Origin: Methylovirgula sp. 4M-Z18
GTDB taxonomy: Bacteria > Pseudomonadota > Alphaproteobacteria > Rhizobiales > Beijerinckiaceae
Assembly: GCF_037890675.1 (NCBI RefSeq)
Contig: NZ_CP149574.1
Span: 310,001-374,000, forward strand
Direction: 5' to 3'
Length of the DNA stretch: 64,000 nucleotides
Shown here: piece by piece, positions 1-10,154 of the stretch
Layout: each line of letters begins with the position of its first letter
Numbering within the stretch: the first letter of the stretch is position 1
Position numbers and translations under genes: made by a program
The notes under the pieces: generated by a model
What the model was told of the DNA's origin: nothing
Database searches by the model: none
Seen by the model: only the letters and a program-made list of their open reading frames with translations

Positions 1-396
1 TCCAATATGGAGCATGTCGATCAGACCCTGGCCGTTCTGCAAGACCTGCCCGACGGCGGCCTGATTTTCACCAATCTCGTCGATTTCGACACCGATTACG
101 GTCATCGCCGCGATGTGCCGGGCTATGCCGCCTGTCTGGAGCAATTCGATGCGCGCGTGCCGGAATTGCTGGCCGCGCTGAAGGCGGATGACATTTTGAT
201 CGTCACCGCCGATCACGGCAACGATCCAACCTATCGCGGCTCCGACCACACCCGCGAGCATGTGCCGATCTTGGCTTATTGCCGCGATTTGCCGCCACGG
301 CCGATTGGGCGCCGCGAAAGCTTTTCGGATATCGGCGCCACCGTGCTCGACTGGCTCAAGCTTCCACGCGGCGGTTCCGGCCAATCCTGGCTCTAA
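1..396 (+). CDS. deoB: Phosphopentomutase, C-terminal part
   Basis: The last 131 residues of a cytosolic phosphopentomutase, which interconverts ribose/deoxyribose 1- and 5-phosphates in nucleoside salvage. The gene runs off the left edge of the window, so its start is not visible. The alkaline-phosphatase-fold metal-binding end is clear: TADHGNDP followed by SDHTREHVP, where Asp and His residues hold the two Mn ions. The tail (FSDIGATVLDWL, ending GGSGQSWL) is typical of DeoB. It is followed by 239 bp of non-coding DNA that holds the urtA promoter, so it is not part of the urea operon. Confidence 0.95.
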   Translation, partial: SNMEHVDQTLAVLQDLPDGGLIFTNLVDFDTDYGHRRDVPGYAACLEQFDARVPELLAALKADDILIVTADHGNDPTYRGSDHTREHVPILAYCRDLPPRPIGRRESFSDIGATVLDWLKLPRGGSGQSWL

Positions 397-461
397 CGAA
401 TACATGCCGCCCATTTTTTTGGCATCGCGGCCGCGTATGCCTAATTGATGGCCATCGTCTT

Positions 462-488
462 GCGATGCCGCTGCGGCCTCGGCATCGC
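462..488. promoter_or_regulatory. Inverted repeat upstream of the urt promoter
   Basis: GCGATGCCG (462-470) and CGGCATCGC (480-488) form a perfect 9-bp inverted repeat with a 9-bp spacer, centred about 54 bp upstream of the -24 element at 529. The position suits an enhancer-type activator site such as NtrC, although the sequence is not the classical NtrC consensus. It could instead be a hairpin ending deoB transcription, but no T-run follows. Confidence 0.4.
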
Positions 489-528
489 GCAGTCATGTTT
501 CTCAATCATTTGTGCAGTTGCGAGCATC

Positions 529-543
529 TGGCACGCACATTGC
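529..543 (+). promoter_or_regulatory. Sigma-54 (-24/-12) promoter for urtA
   Basis: TGGCAC (529-534), five bases, then TTGC (540-543). This matches the RpoN consensus exactly, and the GG and GC dinucleotides are 12 bp apart. Transcription would start near 554-556, about 80 bp before the urtA start. RpoN/NtrC control of urea uptake and urease genes is established in proteobacteria, so nitrogen limitation is the likely signal. NtrC dependence itself is inferred. Confidence 0.8.
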
Positions 544-635
544 TATTTCTCTGACCAAGTCCGCGTGGGCGGACAAAAGCGCGCTCGATCCGCGAGACGA
601 TGGCGGCTGCGCGCATCAATGCAGAGGGGATGCAG

Positions 636-1922
636 ATGACCATTTCACGGCGGAGTTTCTTGCGGACAACGGGCGCCATGGTGGGCGGCGCCGCCGCGTT
701 TTCGAGTTTTGGCGCACAGGCGGCTGAGACGATCAAGGTCGGCATTCTGCATTCGCTCTCCGGCACGATGGCCATCAGCGAAACCACGCTCAAGGACGTC
801 ATGCTGATGCTCATCGCCGAGCAAAACGCCAAGGGCGGCGTGCTTGGCAAGCAGCTCGAGCCCGTGGTCGTCGACCCCGCGTCCAACTGGCCGCTGTTCG
901 CGGAAAAAGCGCGCGAATTGATTTCGAAGGATCAGGTCTCTGCCGTCTTCGGCTGCTGGACCTCGGTGTCGCGCAAGTCGGTGCTCCCGGTGTTCAAGGA
1001 GCTGAACTCCATCCTCTTCTACCCGGTGCAATACGAGGGCGAGGAATGCGAGCGCAATGTCTTCTACACCGGTGCCGCGCCAAATCAGCAGGCAATTCCG
1101 GCCGTCAATTATCTGATCAGTGAGGAGAAGGTGGAACGTTGGGTGCTGGCCGGCACGGATTACGTTTACCCACGCACCACCAACAAGATCCTGGAAGCCT
1201 ATCTCAAGAGCAAGGGCGTTTCGTCCGACGACATCATGATCAATTACACACCGTTCGGTCAGTCCGATTGGCAGACGATCGTCTCCGACATCAAGAAATT
1301 CGGCTCGGCGGGCAAGAAGACGGCCGTGGTGTCGACCATCAACGGCGACGCGAACGTACCCTTCTACAAAGAGCTCGGCAACCAGGGCATCAAAGCGACC
1401 GACATTCCGGTCGTCGCCTTCTCGGTCGGCGAAGAAGAGCTTGCGGGCATCGATACCAAGCCGCTCCTCGGCCATCTGGCGGCCTGGAACTATTTCGAAT
1501 CGATCGACACGCCGGAAAACAAGGACTTCATCGCAAAGTGGCAGGCCTTCACCAAGAATCCGAAGCGTGTCACGAACGATCCGATGGAAGCCCATTATAT
1601 CGGCTTCAACATGTGGGTGCAGGCCGTGACCAAGGCCGGCACGACCAGCACCGACGCGGTGCTCGATGCGATGATCGGCATCAAGCAACCGAATCTCACG
1701 GGCGGCGTCGCCGAAATGCTGCCGGATCATCATCTCACCAAACCGGTTTTCATCGGCGAGATCGCGGAAAGCGGCCAATTCGACGTGGTGTGGAAGACCG
1801 ACGGTCTGGTCGCCGGCGACGCGTGGTCGAAATATCTCGACGGCTCGAAGGATCTTGTCGGCGATTGGAAAGACAAGAAGTGCGGCAATTTCAACATTAA
1901 GACGAATACCTGCGGCGCGTAA
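636..1922 (+). CDS. urtA: Urea ABC transporter, substrate-binding protein UrtA
   Basis: Periplasmic urea-binding protein of the UrtABCDE importer (branched-chain-amino-acid type SBP family), 428 residues. The N-terminus has a twin-arginine motif (SRRSFLR), a hydrophobic stretch and an AQA cleavage site, so Tat export is likely. The mature protein begins AETIKVGILHSLSGTMAISE, a UrtA hallmark. Alternative in-frame starts lie at 600 and 630; 636 is preferred because AGAGGGG (623-629) sits 6 bases upstream of it. It is first in the urt-ure block and is preceded by a sigma-54 promoter. It is separated from urtB by a repeat-containing gap. Confidence 0.95.
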   Translation: MTISRRSFLRTTGAMVGGAAAFSSFGAQAAETIKVGILHSLSGTMAISETTLKDVMLMLIAEQNAKGGVLGKQLEPVVVDPASNWPLFAEKARELISKDQVSAVFGCWTSVSRKSVLPVFKELNSILFYPVQYEGEECERNVFYTGAAPNQQAIPAVNYLISEEKVERWVLAGTDYVYPRTTNKILEAYLKSKGVSSDDIMINYTPFGQSDWQTIVSDIKKFGSAGKKTAVVSTINGDANVPFYKELGNQGIKATDIPVVAFSVGEEELAGIDTKPLLGHLAAWNYFESIDTPENKDFIAKWQAFTKNPKRVTNDPMEAHYIGFNMWVQAVTKAGTTSTDAVLDAMIGIKQPNLTGGVAEMLPDHHLTKPVFIGEIAESGQFDVVWKTDGLVAGDAWSKYLDGSKDLVGDWKDKKCGNFNIKTNTCGA

Positions 1923-2290
1923 GGGCACTTAAGGCTCAAGGCGGACTAGGCCGAGCCGCCCTCTTGGATGGAATGCAGCGATGTATCCGTTCTCGTCATT
2001 GCGAACTGCGCTTGCGCGGGTTCGCAACATTATTTGAATGCTCAACTCGGGCAAGCCCGAGTTGAGTGCGAGGAGCGAGGCGACGAAGCAATCCATCCAC
2101 TTCCTCAGAAAATGTTGCCCTTGTTGTGAAGGAGGGCGAGCGGCCGAGACGCCTGTCGCAAGTCATGGGCCAGGAGATGGATTGCTTCGCTTCGCTCGCA
2201 ATGACGGGATCGGGTGTGCCGCAGCAATGGAATGGCGGTTGGGGGGATACCATTGAAAATAGAACAATACGATCATTCAAGGTTATCCCA
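1923..2290. other. urtA-urtB intergenic region
   Basis: A 368-bp non-coding gap. It begins with a weak GC hairpin (GGCGG 1941-1945 with CCGCC 1957-1961) that may attenuate transcription after the abundant SBP gene. Most of the rest is a mosaic palindromic repeat (1994-2206). An open frame runs into this gap from urtB, but its translation from repeat DNA is unlike any UrtB N-terminus and I reject it as coding. Confidence 0.7.
1994..2206. repeat. Mosaic palindromic repeat, copy A
   Basis: 213 bp bounded by perfect 11-bp terminal inverted repeats, CGTCATTGCGA (1994-2004) and TCGCAATGACG (2196-2206). Inside are a 25-bp imperfect palindrome (2001-2025, starting GCGAACTGCG) and a perfect 26-bp palindrome (2041-2066, starting CTCAACTCGGG). 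A GCGAGG..CGACGAAGCAATCC segment follows. The same modules recur in opposite order at 61819-62113, and the two palindromes alone at 7276-7342. It is probably a non-autonomous mobile or REP-like element. Confidence 0.85.
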
Positions 2291-3898
2291 ATGCTGACGC
2301 ACCGGGCGTTTCGCCTCCTTTCGGTTTTGCTTTTTCTCTGTTTCGCCTGCGTCGTACCGCTGCGGGCGCAAGATTTGAGCACCGCGCTCTACGGCTTCAC
2401 CAAGGACTCATTCAACGAGACGGAAAAGGCGATCAATGCGGTTGCGGCAAGCGGTGATCCGCGCGCGGCCGACATCCTCAGCGCCTTGCAGCAAGAACGG
2501 CTGCTGTTCCAGGCCGATCCGAAAGGCGTTTATGTCAAGGACGCATCGGGCACCTTGAGCGTCGCGGCCACGGGCGGCAAGGCCGATGTCGATCCCGCCG
2601 CGCTGAAACCCGTGCGTTTGAAGAATTCCCTGCGCCGCACGGTCGAAGCCGCGCTCGGCGGTCTCACGCTTCTGTCGAAGGATCCTACCAAACGGTTCGA
2701 AGCCGCGCAGGCGGTGTTCAAATCCCGTGACGTGAGTGCGCTTCCCGCGCTTGAAACCGCGATCGCGAAGGAAACCGATGCGAATGTCGCAAGCGCTCTG
2801 AAGGAAGCGCAAGCCTCCGTTCTGCTGCAAAAGTCCGACGCGACCGATCCGCAAAGACTCGATGCGATTTCGGTCCTGAAGTCACGCGGTGACCAGGATG
2901 CGTTGGCGCTCCTCACGACCGCGTCTTCATCCCTGCAAGGGCTGGCAAAAACGGTGGCGGCAAGCGCTGCCGCGTCGGTGCAAACTCGCCTCAGCCTGTG
3001 GGCCAATGCGCAAAATGTCTGGTACGGATTGTCGCTCGGCTCCGTCCTCCTGCTTGCGGCCATCGGCCTTGCCATCACATTCGGCGTGATGGGCGTGATC
3101 AACATGGCGCATGGCGAAATGGTTATGATCGGCGCCTATACGACGTTCACCGTGCAAGAATGGATTCGCAATCACGATCCGGCCCTGTTCGATTATTCGC
3201 TCCTCATCGCCGTGCCGCTCGCCTTCGTTGTGGCGGGCGCCGTCGGCATGCTCATCGAGCGCCTGGTGATCCGCTCGCTCTACGGCCGGCCGCTCGATAC
3301 GCTGCTGGCGACCTGGGGCGTGTCGCTCATCCTGCAACAGGCGGTGCGCACAATCTTCGGCGCGGACAATCGCGACGTCGGCGCGCCGAGTTGGATGTCC
3401 GGCTCGTTCCATCTCGGCGGTCTCGAAATTACCTCTGGCCGCATGTGGATCATCGTCTTCACTGTCTTCGTCTTCGTCGCCTTGCAGCTCGTCTTGCGCG
3501 CCACGCCCTTCGGCTTGCGCATGCGGGCGGTGACGCAGAACCGCCGCATGGCCTCGGCCATGGGCATCGACACGGGCCGCGTCGACATGATGGCCTTCGG
3601 CCTCGGCTCGGCCATCGCCGGCATCGCCGGCGTGGCGCTGTCGCAGATCGACAATGTGTCGCCGAACCTGGGCCAAAATTACATCATCGACAGTTTCATG
3701 GTTGTGGTGTTCGGCGGCGTCGGCAATCTGTGGGGCACGCTGGTCGCGGCTCTGTCGCTCGGCATCGCCAATAAATTTCTCGAACCTTTCGCGGGGGCCG
3801 TGCTCGGCAAGATTCTGCTGCTCGTCTTCATCATTCTATTCATTCAAAAGCGCCCGCGCGGCTTGTTCGCCCTCAAGGGCCGGATGGTGGAGCAATGA
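2291..3898 (+). CDS. urtB: Urea ABC transporter permease UrtB
   Basis: Inner-membrane permease of the urea importer, 535 residues. The start at 2291 is chosen because it gives a signal peptide (MLTHRAFRLLSVLLFLCF, cleavage near PLRA-Q), whereas the upstream frame is repeat DNA. Residues about 25-230 form an Ala-rich extracytoplasmic region with HEAT-like helices, as in other UrtB proteins. From about 240 it is a LivH-type permease (GVMGVINMAHGEMVMIGAY; later FMVVVFGGVGNLWGTLVAAL). It overlaps urtC by 4 bp (ATGA), so the two are probably translationally coupled. Confidence 0.93.
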   Translation: MLTHRAFRLLSVLLFLCFACVVPLRAQDLSTALYGFTKDSFNETEKAINAVAASGDPRAADILSALQQERLLFQADPKGVYVKDASGTLSVAATGGKADVDPAALKPVRLKNSLRRTVEAALGGLTLLSKDPTKRFEAAQAVFKSRDVSALPALETAIAKETDANVASALKEAQASVLLQKSDATDPQRLDAISVLKSRGDQDALALLTTASSSLQGLAKTVAASAAASVQTRLSLWANAQNVWYGLSLGSVLLLAAIGLAITFGVMGVINMAHGEMVMIGAYTTFTVQEWIRNHDPALFDYSLLIAVPLAFVVAGAVGMLIERLVIRSLYGRPLDTLLATWGVSLILQQAVRTIFGADNRDVGAPSWMSGSFHLGGLEITSGRMWIIVFTVFVFVALQLVLRATPFGLRMRAVTQNRRMASAMGIDTGRVDMMAFGLGSAIAGIAGVALSQIDNVSPNLGQNYIIDSFMVVVFGGVGNLWGTLVAALSLGIANKFLEPFAGAVLGKILLLVFIILFIQKRPRGLFALKGRMVEQ

Positions 3899-5025
3899 TT
3901 CTGTCGCGCCTCCTGCAAATGCTCGACCTGCCGGGCAAGCTCTTCGCCGCCGTGCTGATCGCCGCGGCGATTCTCATGCCGCTGCTCGTGTGGATGACGC
4001 CCGTCGATTCCGCCTGGCATCCGCAAGCCTATCTCACCGCCTTGCTTGGCAAATATACGTGTTACGCACTGCTCGCCATCGCGCTGGACCTTGTGTGGGG
4101 TTATTGCGGCATTCTCTCGCTCGGGCACGGGGCGTTCTTCGCGCTCGGCGGCTATTGCATGGGCATGTATCTCATGCGGCAGATCGGCACGCGCGGCGTC
4201 TATGCCAATCCGATTCTGCCGGATTTCATGGTGTTCCTGAACTGGAAGGACCTGCCCATCACCTGGTGGGGTTTTTCCTCTTTCGCTTACGCCATGGCGA
4301 TGGTCGTGCTCGTGCCGGGGCTTCTCGCGCTTGCCTTCGGCTGGTTCGCCTTCCGCTCGCGCGTCACGGGCGTCTATCTCTCGATCATCACTCAGGCCAT
4401 GACCTATGCGCTGCTGCTCGCGTTCTTCCGCAACGATATGGGTTTTGGCGGCAACAATGGCCTCACCGATTTCAAGGACATTCTCGGCTTCAACGTCCAG
4501 GCCGAGACGACACGTGTCGTGCTGCTGTCCGCGTCGCTGATCGCTTTGCTCGCCGGCTATCTCGTCGCGCGCGCGCTGGTGACGTCGAAATTCGGCAAGG
4601 TGCTGGTGGCGATCCGCGATGCCGAATCGCGCGTGCGGTTTATCGGCTACAGGGTCGAGAATTATAAGCTCGTCGTCTTCGTACTTTCGGCGGTCATGGC
4701 CGGCATCGCCGGCGCGCTCTACGTGCCGCAGGTCGGCATCATCAATCCGTCGGAATTTGCGCCGGCCAATTCGATCGAGGCGGTGCTGTGGGTTGCCGTC
4801 GGCGGGCGCGGCACGTTGGTGGGGGCGGCGATCGGTGCCTTTCTCGTCAATTTTGGCAAGACGTTCTTTACCGGCGTTTTGCCGGAATATTGGCTGTTTT
4901 CACTCGGCCTTCTGTTCATTCTCGTCACCCTGTTCCTTGCGAACGGCGTGCTCGGCAAGTTGATGCAAGTGCTGCGGCGCGAGGACGTTGCGGCTATGCC
5001 TGTGGAGAAGCCCCACCATGGATGA
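3895..5025 (+). CDS. urtC: Urea ABC transporter permease UrtC
   Basis: Second permease of the urea importer (LivM type), 376 residues, with about nine to ten membrane segments. Family features include LDLVWGYCGILSLGHGAFFA near residue 65, the loop SVRVTGVYLS-like FRSRVTGVYLSIITQAM, and IGYRVENYKLVVFVLSAVMAG. The C-terminal GGRGTLVGAAIGAFLVN matches the EAA-like coupling region that contacts UrtD/UrtE. It starts in a 4-bp overlap with urtB and its last 8 bases overlap the start of urtD. Confidence 0.94.
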   Translation: MILSRLLQMLDLPGKLFAAVLIAAAILMPLLVWMTPVDSAWHPQAYLTALLGKYTCYALLAIALDLVWGYCGILSLGHGAFFALGGYCMGMYLMRQIGTRGVYANPILPDFMVFLNWKDLPITWWGFSSFAYAMAMVVLVPGLLALAFGWFAFRSRVTGVYLSIITQAMTYALLLAFFRNDMGFGGNNGLTDFKDILGFNVQAETTRVVLLSASLIALLAGYLVARALVTSKFGKVLVAIRDAESRVRFIGYRVENYKLVVFVLSAVMAGIAGALYVPQVGIINPSEFAPANSIEAVLWVAVGGRGTLVGAAIGAFLVNFGKTFFTGVLPEYWLFSLGLLFILVTLFLANGVLGKLMQVLRREDVAAMPVEKPHHG

Positions 5026-5773
5026 AGCCATCCTCACGTCATCGCTGCTTTATCTCGATGGCGTCGCCGTCTCCTTCGACGGGTACAAGGCGCTGCGCGG
5101 CCTCTCCCTGGTGCTGGCGCCCGGCGAGATGCGCGCGATCATCGGTCCGAACGGCGCCGGCAAGACGACGATGATGGACGTGATCACCGGCAAGACCCGG
5201 CCGGACGAGGGCGATGTCTATTTCGGCGGCAAGACCGATCTGACCAAGCTCGATGAAGCGGCGATCGCAACGCTCGGCATCGGCCGCAAGTTCCAGCGCC
5301 CGACCGTGTTCGAGAGCCACACGGTCGAGGACAATATCCTGCTGGCGCTCAAGGCGCCGCGGGCCGCCTTCGCGACCTTGTTCGGCAAGGCGGCGCGCGA
5401 CCAGAAGGCGCGGATCGATCAGATTCTCGCAACCATCCGCCTTGACGCCCAGCGCGCCCGGCTCGCCGCCGATCTGTCGCATGGGCAAAAGCAATGGCTG
5501 GAAATCGGCATGCTGCTTGCGCAAGATCCGAAGCTTCTCCTTGTCGACGAGCCGGTGGCCGGCATGACCGACGCCGAAACCGCGCAGACCGCCGAATTGC
5601 TGCGCGACATCGCGCGCGATCATTCAGTCGTCGTGGTCGAGCACGACATGACCTTCGTGCGCGACCTTGGTGTCAAGGTGACGGTGCTGCACGAGGGCGC
5701 AGTTCTGGCCGAAGGACCGCTCGACCAGGTCAGTGCCGACCCGCGCGTCATCGAAGTCTATCTAGGACGATGA
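5018..5773 (+). CDS. urtD: Urea ABC transporter ATP-binding protein UrtD
   Basis: Cytoplasmic ATPase of the urea importer (LivG-like), 251 residues. Walker A is GPNGAGKTT, the signature region is LSHGQKQWLEIGMLL, Walker B is LLLVDEP and the switch His is in VVVEHD. The Q-loop region IGRKFQRPTVFESHTVEDN is typical of UrtD. The start at 5018 (MDEAILTSSLLYLDGV) is preferred over an in-frame start at 4988 because it places the N-terminal strand normally. It overlaps urtC by 8 bp, and urtE begins one base after its stop. Confidence 0.94.
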   Translation: MDEAILTSSLLYLDGVAVSFDGYKALRGLSLVLAPGEMRAIIGPNGAGKTTMMDVITGKTRPDEGDVYFGGKTDLTKLDEAAIATLGIGRKFQRPTVFESHTVEDNILLALKAPRAAFATLFGKAARDQKARIDQILATIRLDAQRARLAADLSHGQKQWLEIGMLLAQDPKLLLVDEPVAGMTDAETAQTAELLRDIARDHSVVVVEHDMTFVRDLGVKVTVLHEGAVLAEGPLDQVSADPRVIEVYLGR

Positions 5774-5774
5774 G

Positions 5775-6470
5775 ATGCTAAACATCCAATCGATCGATCT
5801 GTTCTATGGTGCGGCGCAAGCTCTACGCGGCGTTTCGCTTGAGGCAAAGCCGGGCCGTGTGCTCTGCGTCATGGGTCGCAACGGTGTCGGCAAGACCAGC
5901 CTGCTGCGCGCCATCATCGGCCATCAGAAAATCGCCGCCGGCGCGCTGATGTGGCAGGGGAAGGACATGGCCAGGGCCGCGCCGCACCAGCGCGCGAAAA
6001 GCGGTATCGCCTATGTGCCGCAGGGGCGCGAGATTTTTCCGCTGCTGACCGTGCGCGAAAATCTGGAAACGGGTTTCTCCCCGGTCGCCCGCGCGAACCG
6101 CTATATTCCGGACGAGATTTTCGATCTTTTCCCTGTCCTCAAGGACATGATGGGTCGGCGGGGCGGCGATCTGTCGGGCGGCCAGCAGCAACAGCTCGCG
6201 ATCGGCCGCGCCCTGGTGACGCGGCCGAAATTGCTGCTGTTGGACGAGCCGACCGAAGGCATCCAGCCGTCGATCATCAAGGACATTGGGCGGGCGATTG
6301 ACTATTTGCGTGGCAAGGGCGAAATGGCCATCGTGCTGGTCGAGCAATATTTCGAATTCGCGCGCGACCTTGCCGACGATTTTGCCGTGATGGACCGCGG
6401 CTCAATCGTGCTGGCGGGCACGCGGGGCGAGATGGTTGAGGCAGATGTCCGCGCTTACATGTCCGTCTGA
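5775..6470 (+). CDS. urtE: Urea ABC transporter ATP-binding protein UrtE
   Basis: Second ATPase of the urea importer (LivF-like), 231 residues. Walker A is GRNGVGKTS, the signature is LSGGQQQQLAIGRAL, Walker B is LLLLDEP and the switch region is VLVEQYFEFARDLADDF. TEGIQPSIIKDI is the usual UrtE signature downstream of Walker B. Only one base separates it from urtD. Its 3' end overlaps the start of ureD, linking transport and urease genes in one transcription unit. Confidence 0.95.
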   Translation: MLNIQSIDLFYGAAQALRGVSLEAKPGRVLCVMGRNGVGKTSLLRAIIGHQKIAAGALMWQGKDMARAAPHQRAKSGIAYVPQGREIFPLLTVRENLETGFSPVARANRYIPDEIFDLFPVLKDMMGRRGGDLSGGQQQQLAIGRALVTRPKLLLLDEPTEGIQPSIIKDIGRAIDYLRGKGEMAIVLVEQYFEFARDLADDFAVMDRGSIVLAGTRGEMVEADVRAYMSV

Positions 6471-7278
6471 GGGGATCGTTCCGGCCTATGTGCGGGCGAA
6501 GGGAGAGATTCGGGCGCGTTTTGCCGCGACGGCAGGTCGCACGCGGCTGATGCAGGCTTACGAACATGGCGGCCTGCGCCTGCGCTGCCCCCATGTGGCG
6601 TCGGGCTGCGAAGCCGTCCTCATCAATACCGGCGGCGGCATGGCGGGCGGCGATCACGCATCCTATTCATTCATCGCGGAGGCCAAGGCCGACCTCACGG
6701 TCACCACGCAGTCAGCCGAAAAGATTTACCGCAGCCAGGGTGCAACGACACAGGTCGGTGTGACATTACAAATCGGCGCGGAGGCAGGCCTCGAATGGTT
6801 GCCGCAGGAAACGATCCTGTTCGATCAGGCGCTTCTCTCACGCAGGCTGGATGCGTCTCTTGAAACCGATTCATCGCTGACGTTGATGGAGAGCGTTGTC
6901 TTCGGCCGTCTGGCGCGTAGCGAGACAGTTCACCATGGCATCTTCCGGGATCGCTGGCGCGTCAAGCGAAATGGGCACCTGATTTTCGCGGAGGATGTTC
7001 GCCTCAGTGGTCCGATCGCTTCGATACTGGACCGCCGCGCCTGCGGTAACGGCGCACGGATGGTGGCGACCCTGCTGCATGTCGCACCGGATGCGGAAAG
7101 CAAGCTGGAAGTCGCGCGCGCCGCGCTCCAAGATTCATCGGCCGAAGCTGGCGCGAGCGCCTGGAATGGCATGCTGCTCGTGCGGCTTATTTCCCCCTCG
7201 CCAGAACATGTGCGAGCTTCTATCGTATCTCTTCTCGCCGCCTTGCGCCGCCGCAGCGCGCCGCGCGTCTGGCAATGA
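6445..7278 (+). CDS. ureD: Urease accessory protein UreD (UreH)
   Basis: Scaffold protein that binds apo-urease and recruits UreF-UreG for nickel insertion, 277 residues. Family features include AYEHGGLRLRCP, LINTGGGMAGGD, TTQSAEKIYRSQG and EWLPQETILFD. The ATG at 6445 is chosen (a TTG at 6436 is also in frame); it overlaps urtE by 26 bp, suggesting coupling. The stop codon TGA (7276-7278) is the first three bases of a palindromic repeat, so insertion of that repeat may have set the present C-terminus. Confidence 0.92.
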   Translation: MSALTCPSEGIVPAYVRAKGEIRARFAATAGRTRLMQAYEHGGLRLRCPHVASGCEAVLINTGGGMAGGDHASYSFIAEAKADLTVTTQSAEKIYRSQGATTQVGVTLQIGAEAGLEWLPQETILFDQALLSRRLDASLETDSSLTLMESVVFGRLARSETVHHGIFRDRWRVKRNGHLIFAEDVRLSGPIASILDRRACGNGARMVATLLHVAPDAESKLEVARAALQDSSAEAGASAWNGMLLVRLISPSPEHVRASIVSLLAALRRRSAPRVWQ

Positions 7279-7342
7279 ACTCGGGCATGCCCGAGTTCAG
7301 CCTTTTAAAAAAATGTTGCGAACCCGCGCAAGCGCGGTTCGC
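7276..7342. repeat. Palindromic repeat core, copy B, inside the urease operon
   Basis: A perfect 24-bp palindrome (7276-7299, TGAACTCGGGCA and its mirror), a 15-bp T/A-rich spacer (7303-7312 is nearly all T/A), then ATGTT and a 25-bp palindrome (7318-7342, starting GCGAACCCGCGC) identical to that in copy C. It fills most of the ureD-ureAB gap. In mRNA it would form two strong hairpins within the urease operon, which could act as stabilisers or RNase sites. Confidence 0.85.
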
Positions 7343-7362
7343 AATGAACTGAGGCCCCGAAT

Positions 7363-8085
7363 ATGAATTTAACTCCGCGCGAAAAGGACAAATTGCTCAT
7401 TGCCATGGCCGCCCATGTGGCGCGGCGGCGCCTGGAGCGCGGGGTGAAGCTGAATTATCCCGAAGCAATTGCGCTCATCACCGATTATGTCGTCGAAGGC
7501 GCGCGCGATGGCCGCTCCGTGGCCGAATTGATGGAAGCGGGCGCCCATGTGGTGCGCGCGGATCAGGTAATGGACGGCATCGCCGAGATGATCCACGACG
7601 TTCAAGTCGAGGCGACGTTTCCCGATGGTACCAAGCTTGTGACCGTGCATCACCCGATCCGCGGGGCGCAGTCCGATCTGACCCCCGGCGAAGTCATCAC
7701 GCCTGAGGGCGAGATCGAGATGAATGTCGACCGCGATACGGTGCAACTCACCGTCTCGAACACCGGCGACAGGCCGGTGCAGGTCGGCAGCCATTATCAT
7801 TTCTTCGAGACCAACCCCGGCCTTGCTTTCGATCGGGCGGCGGCGCGCGGTATGCGGCTCGACATTCCGGCGGGGACGGCGGTGCGCTTCGAACCGGGCC
7901 AGACCCGCGAGGTGCGGCTTGTCGCCATCTCCGGCGCTCAGAAAATCTACGGCTTCCGTCAGGATGTGATGGGATCGCTGAAGGGCAGGGCACCGGCTAA
8001 AAAGGCCGCGCCCAAGAAGGCGGCGGTCAAAAAAGCCGCCAAGAAGGCCAAGCCGGCCGCCAAAACCAAATCGAAGAAGCGCTGA
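7363..8085 (+). CDS. ureAB: Urease gamma-beta fusion subunit with Lys/Ala-rich tail
   Basis: Fused small subunits of urease, 240 residues. Residues 1-100 are the gamma domain ([55 protein letters not shown]). Residues about 105-205 are the beta domain ([49 protein letters not shown]). Such fusions occur in some bacteria, Helicobacter being the known case. Residues about 207-240 form a low-complexity tail of Lys, Ala and Pro with 13 lysines, resembling histone-H1-like tails, which ureases normally lack. Start: ATG at 7363, with TGAGG upstream. Confidence 0.95.
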   Translation: MNLTPREKDKLLIAMAAHVARRRLERGVKLNYPEAIALITDYVVEGARDGRSVAELMEAGAHVVRADQVMDGIAEMIHDVQVEATFPDGTKLVTVHHPIRGAQSDLTPGEVITPEGEIEMNVDRDTVQLTVSNTGDRPVQVGSHYHFFETNPGLAFDRAAARGMRLDIPAGTAVRFEPGQTREVRLVAISGAQKIYGFRQDVMGSLKGRAPAKKAAPKKAAVKKAAKKAKPAAKTKSKKR

Positions 8086-8096
8086 AGGGGGCATTC

Positions 8097-9827
<1,731 letters not shown>

Positions 9828-9847
9828 GATAGCGCTTCGGAGGAAAC

Positions 9848-10147
9848 ATGCTGTTCATCATTGCAACGCTCAAGTGCCAGGTGGCCAAACGCGACGCCCT
9901 TATCGCCGCCGCGCGGACCTGTATCGGCGCTACGCGCCAGGAGCCGGGCTGCGGCCTTTACGATATGCACGAAAGCGTGACCGAGCCCGGCACGTTCCGC
10001 TTCGTCGAACACTGGCAAGACCGCGCCGCCGTGGACGCGCATCTCTCTTCGCCCCATATCAAGGCGTTCTCGGCGGTGGCGGCCGAGTGTCTGGCCGAGG
10101 CGCCGCGCATCGAACTGATTACGCCGGCCGGCGTCGAATTTTTGTGA
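9848..10147 (+). CDS. ABM-family (putative quinol) monooxygenase in the urease operon
   Basis: A 99-residue single-domain protein of the antibiotic-biosynthesis-monooxygenase fold: beta strand [10 protein letters not shown], the motif [39 protein letters not shown] and a C-terminal strand [13 protein letters not shown]. These dimeric proteins often act on quinones or have unknown substrates. A strong Shine-Dalgarno (GGAGGAAAC) precedes ATG. It sits 20 bp after ureC and 7 bp before ureE, so it is co-transcribed with urease genes. It has no known role in urease maturation, and its function here is unknown. Confidence 0.85.
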   Translation: MLFIIATLKCQVAKRDALIAAARTCIGATRQEPGCGLYDMHESVTEPGTFRFVEHWQDRAAVDAHLSSPHIKAFSAVAAECLAEAPRIELITPAGVEFL

Positions 10148-10154
10148 GGCATTC

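Noticed and set aside
645-1928. A 427-codon minus-strand open frame
   Set aside because: Antisense shadow of urtA.
2066-2290. A 75-residue N-terminal extension of UrtB
   Set aside because: This part is translated repeat DNA; a normal signal peptide starts at 2291.
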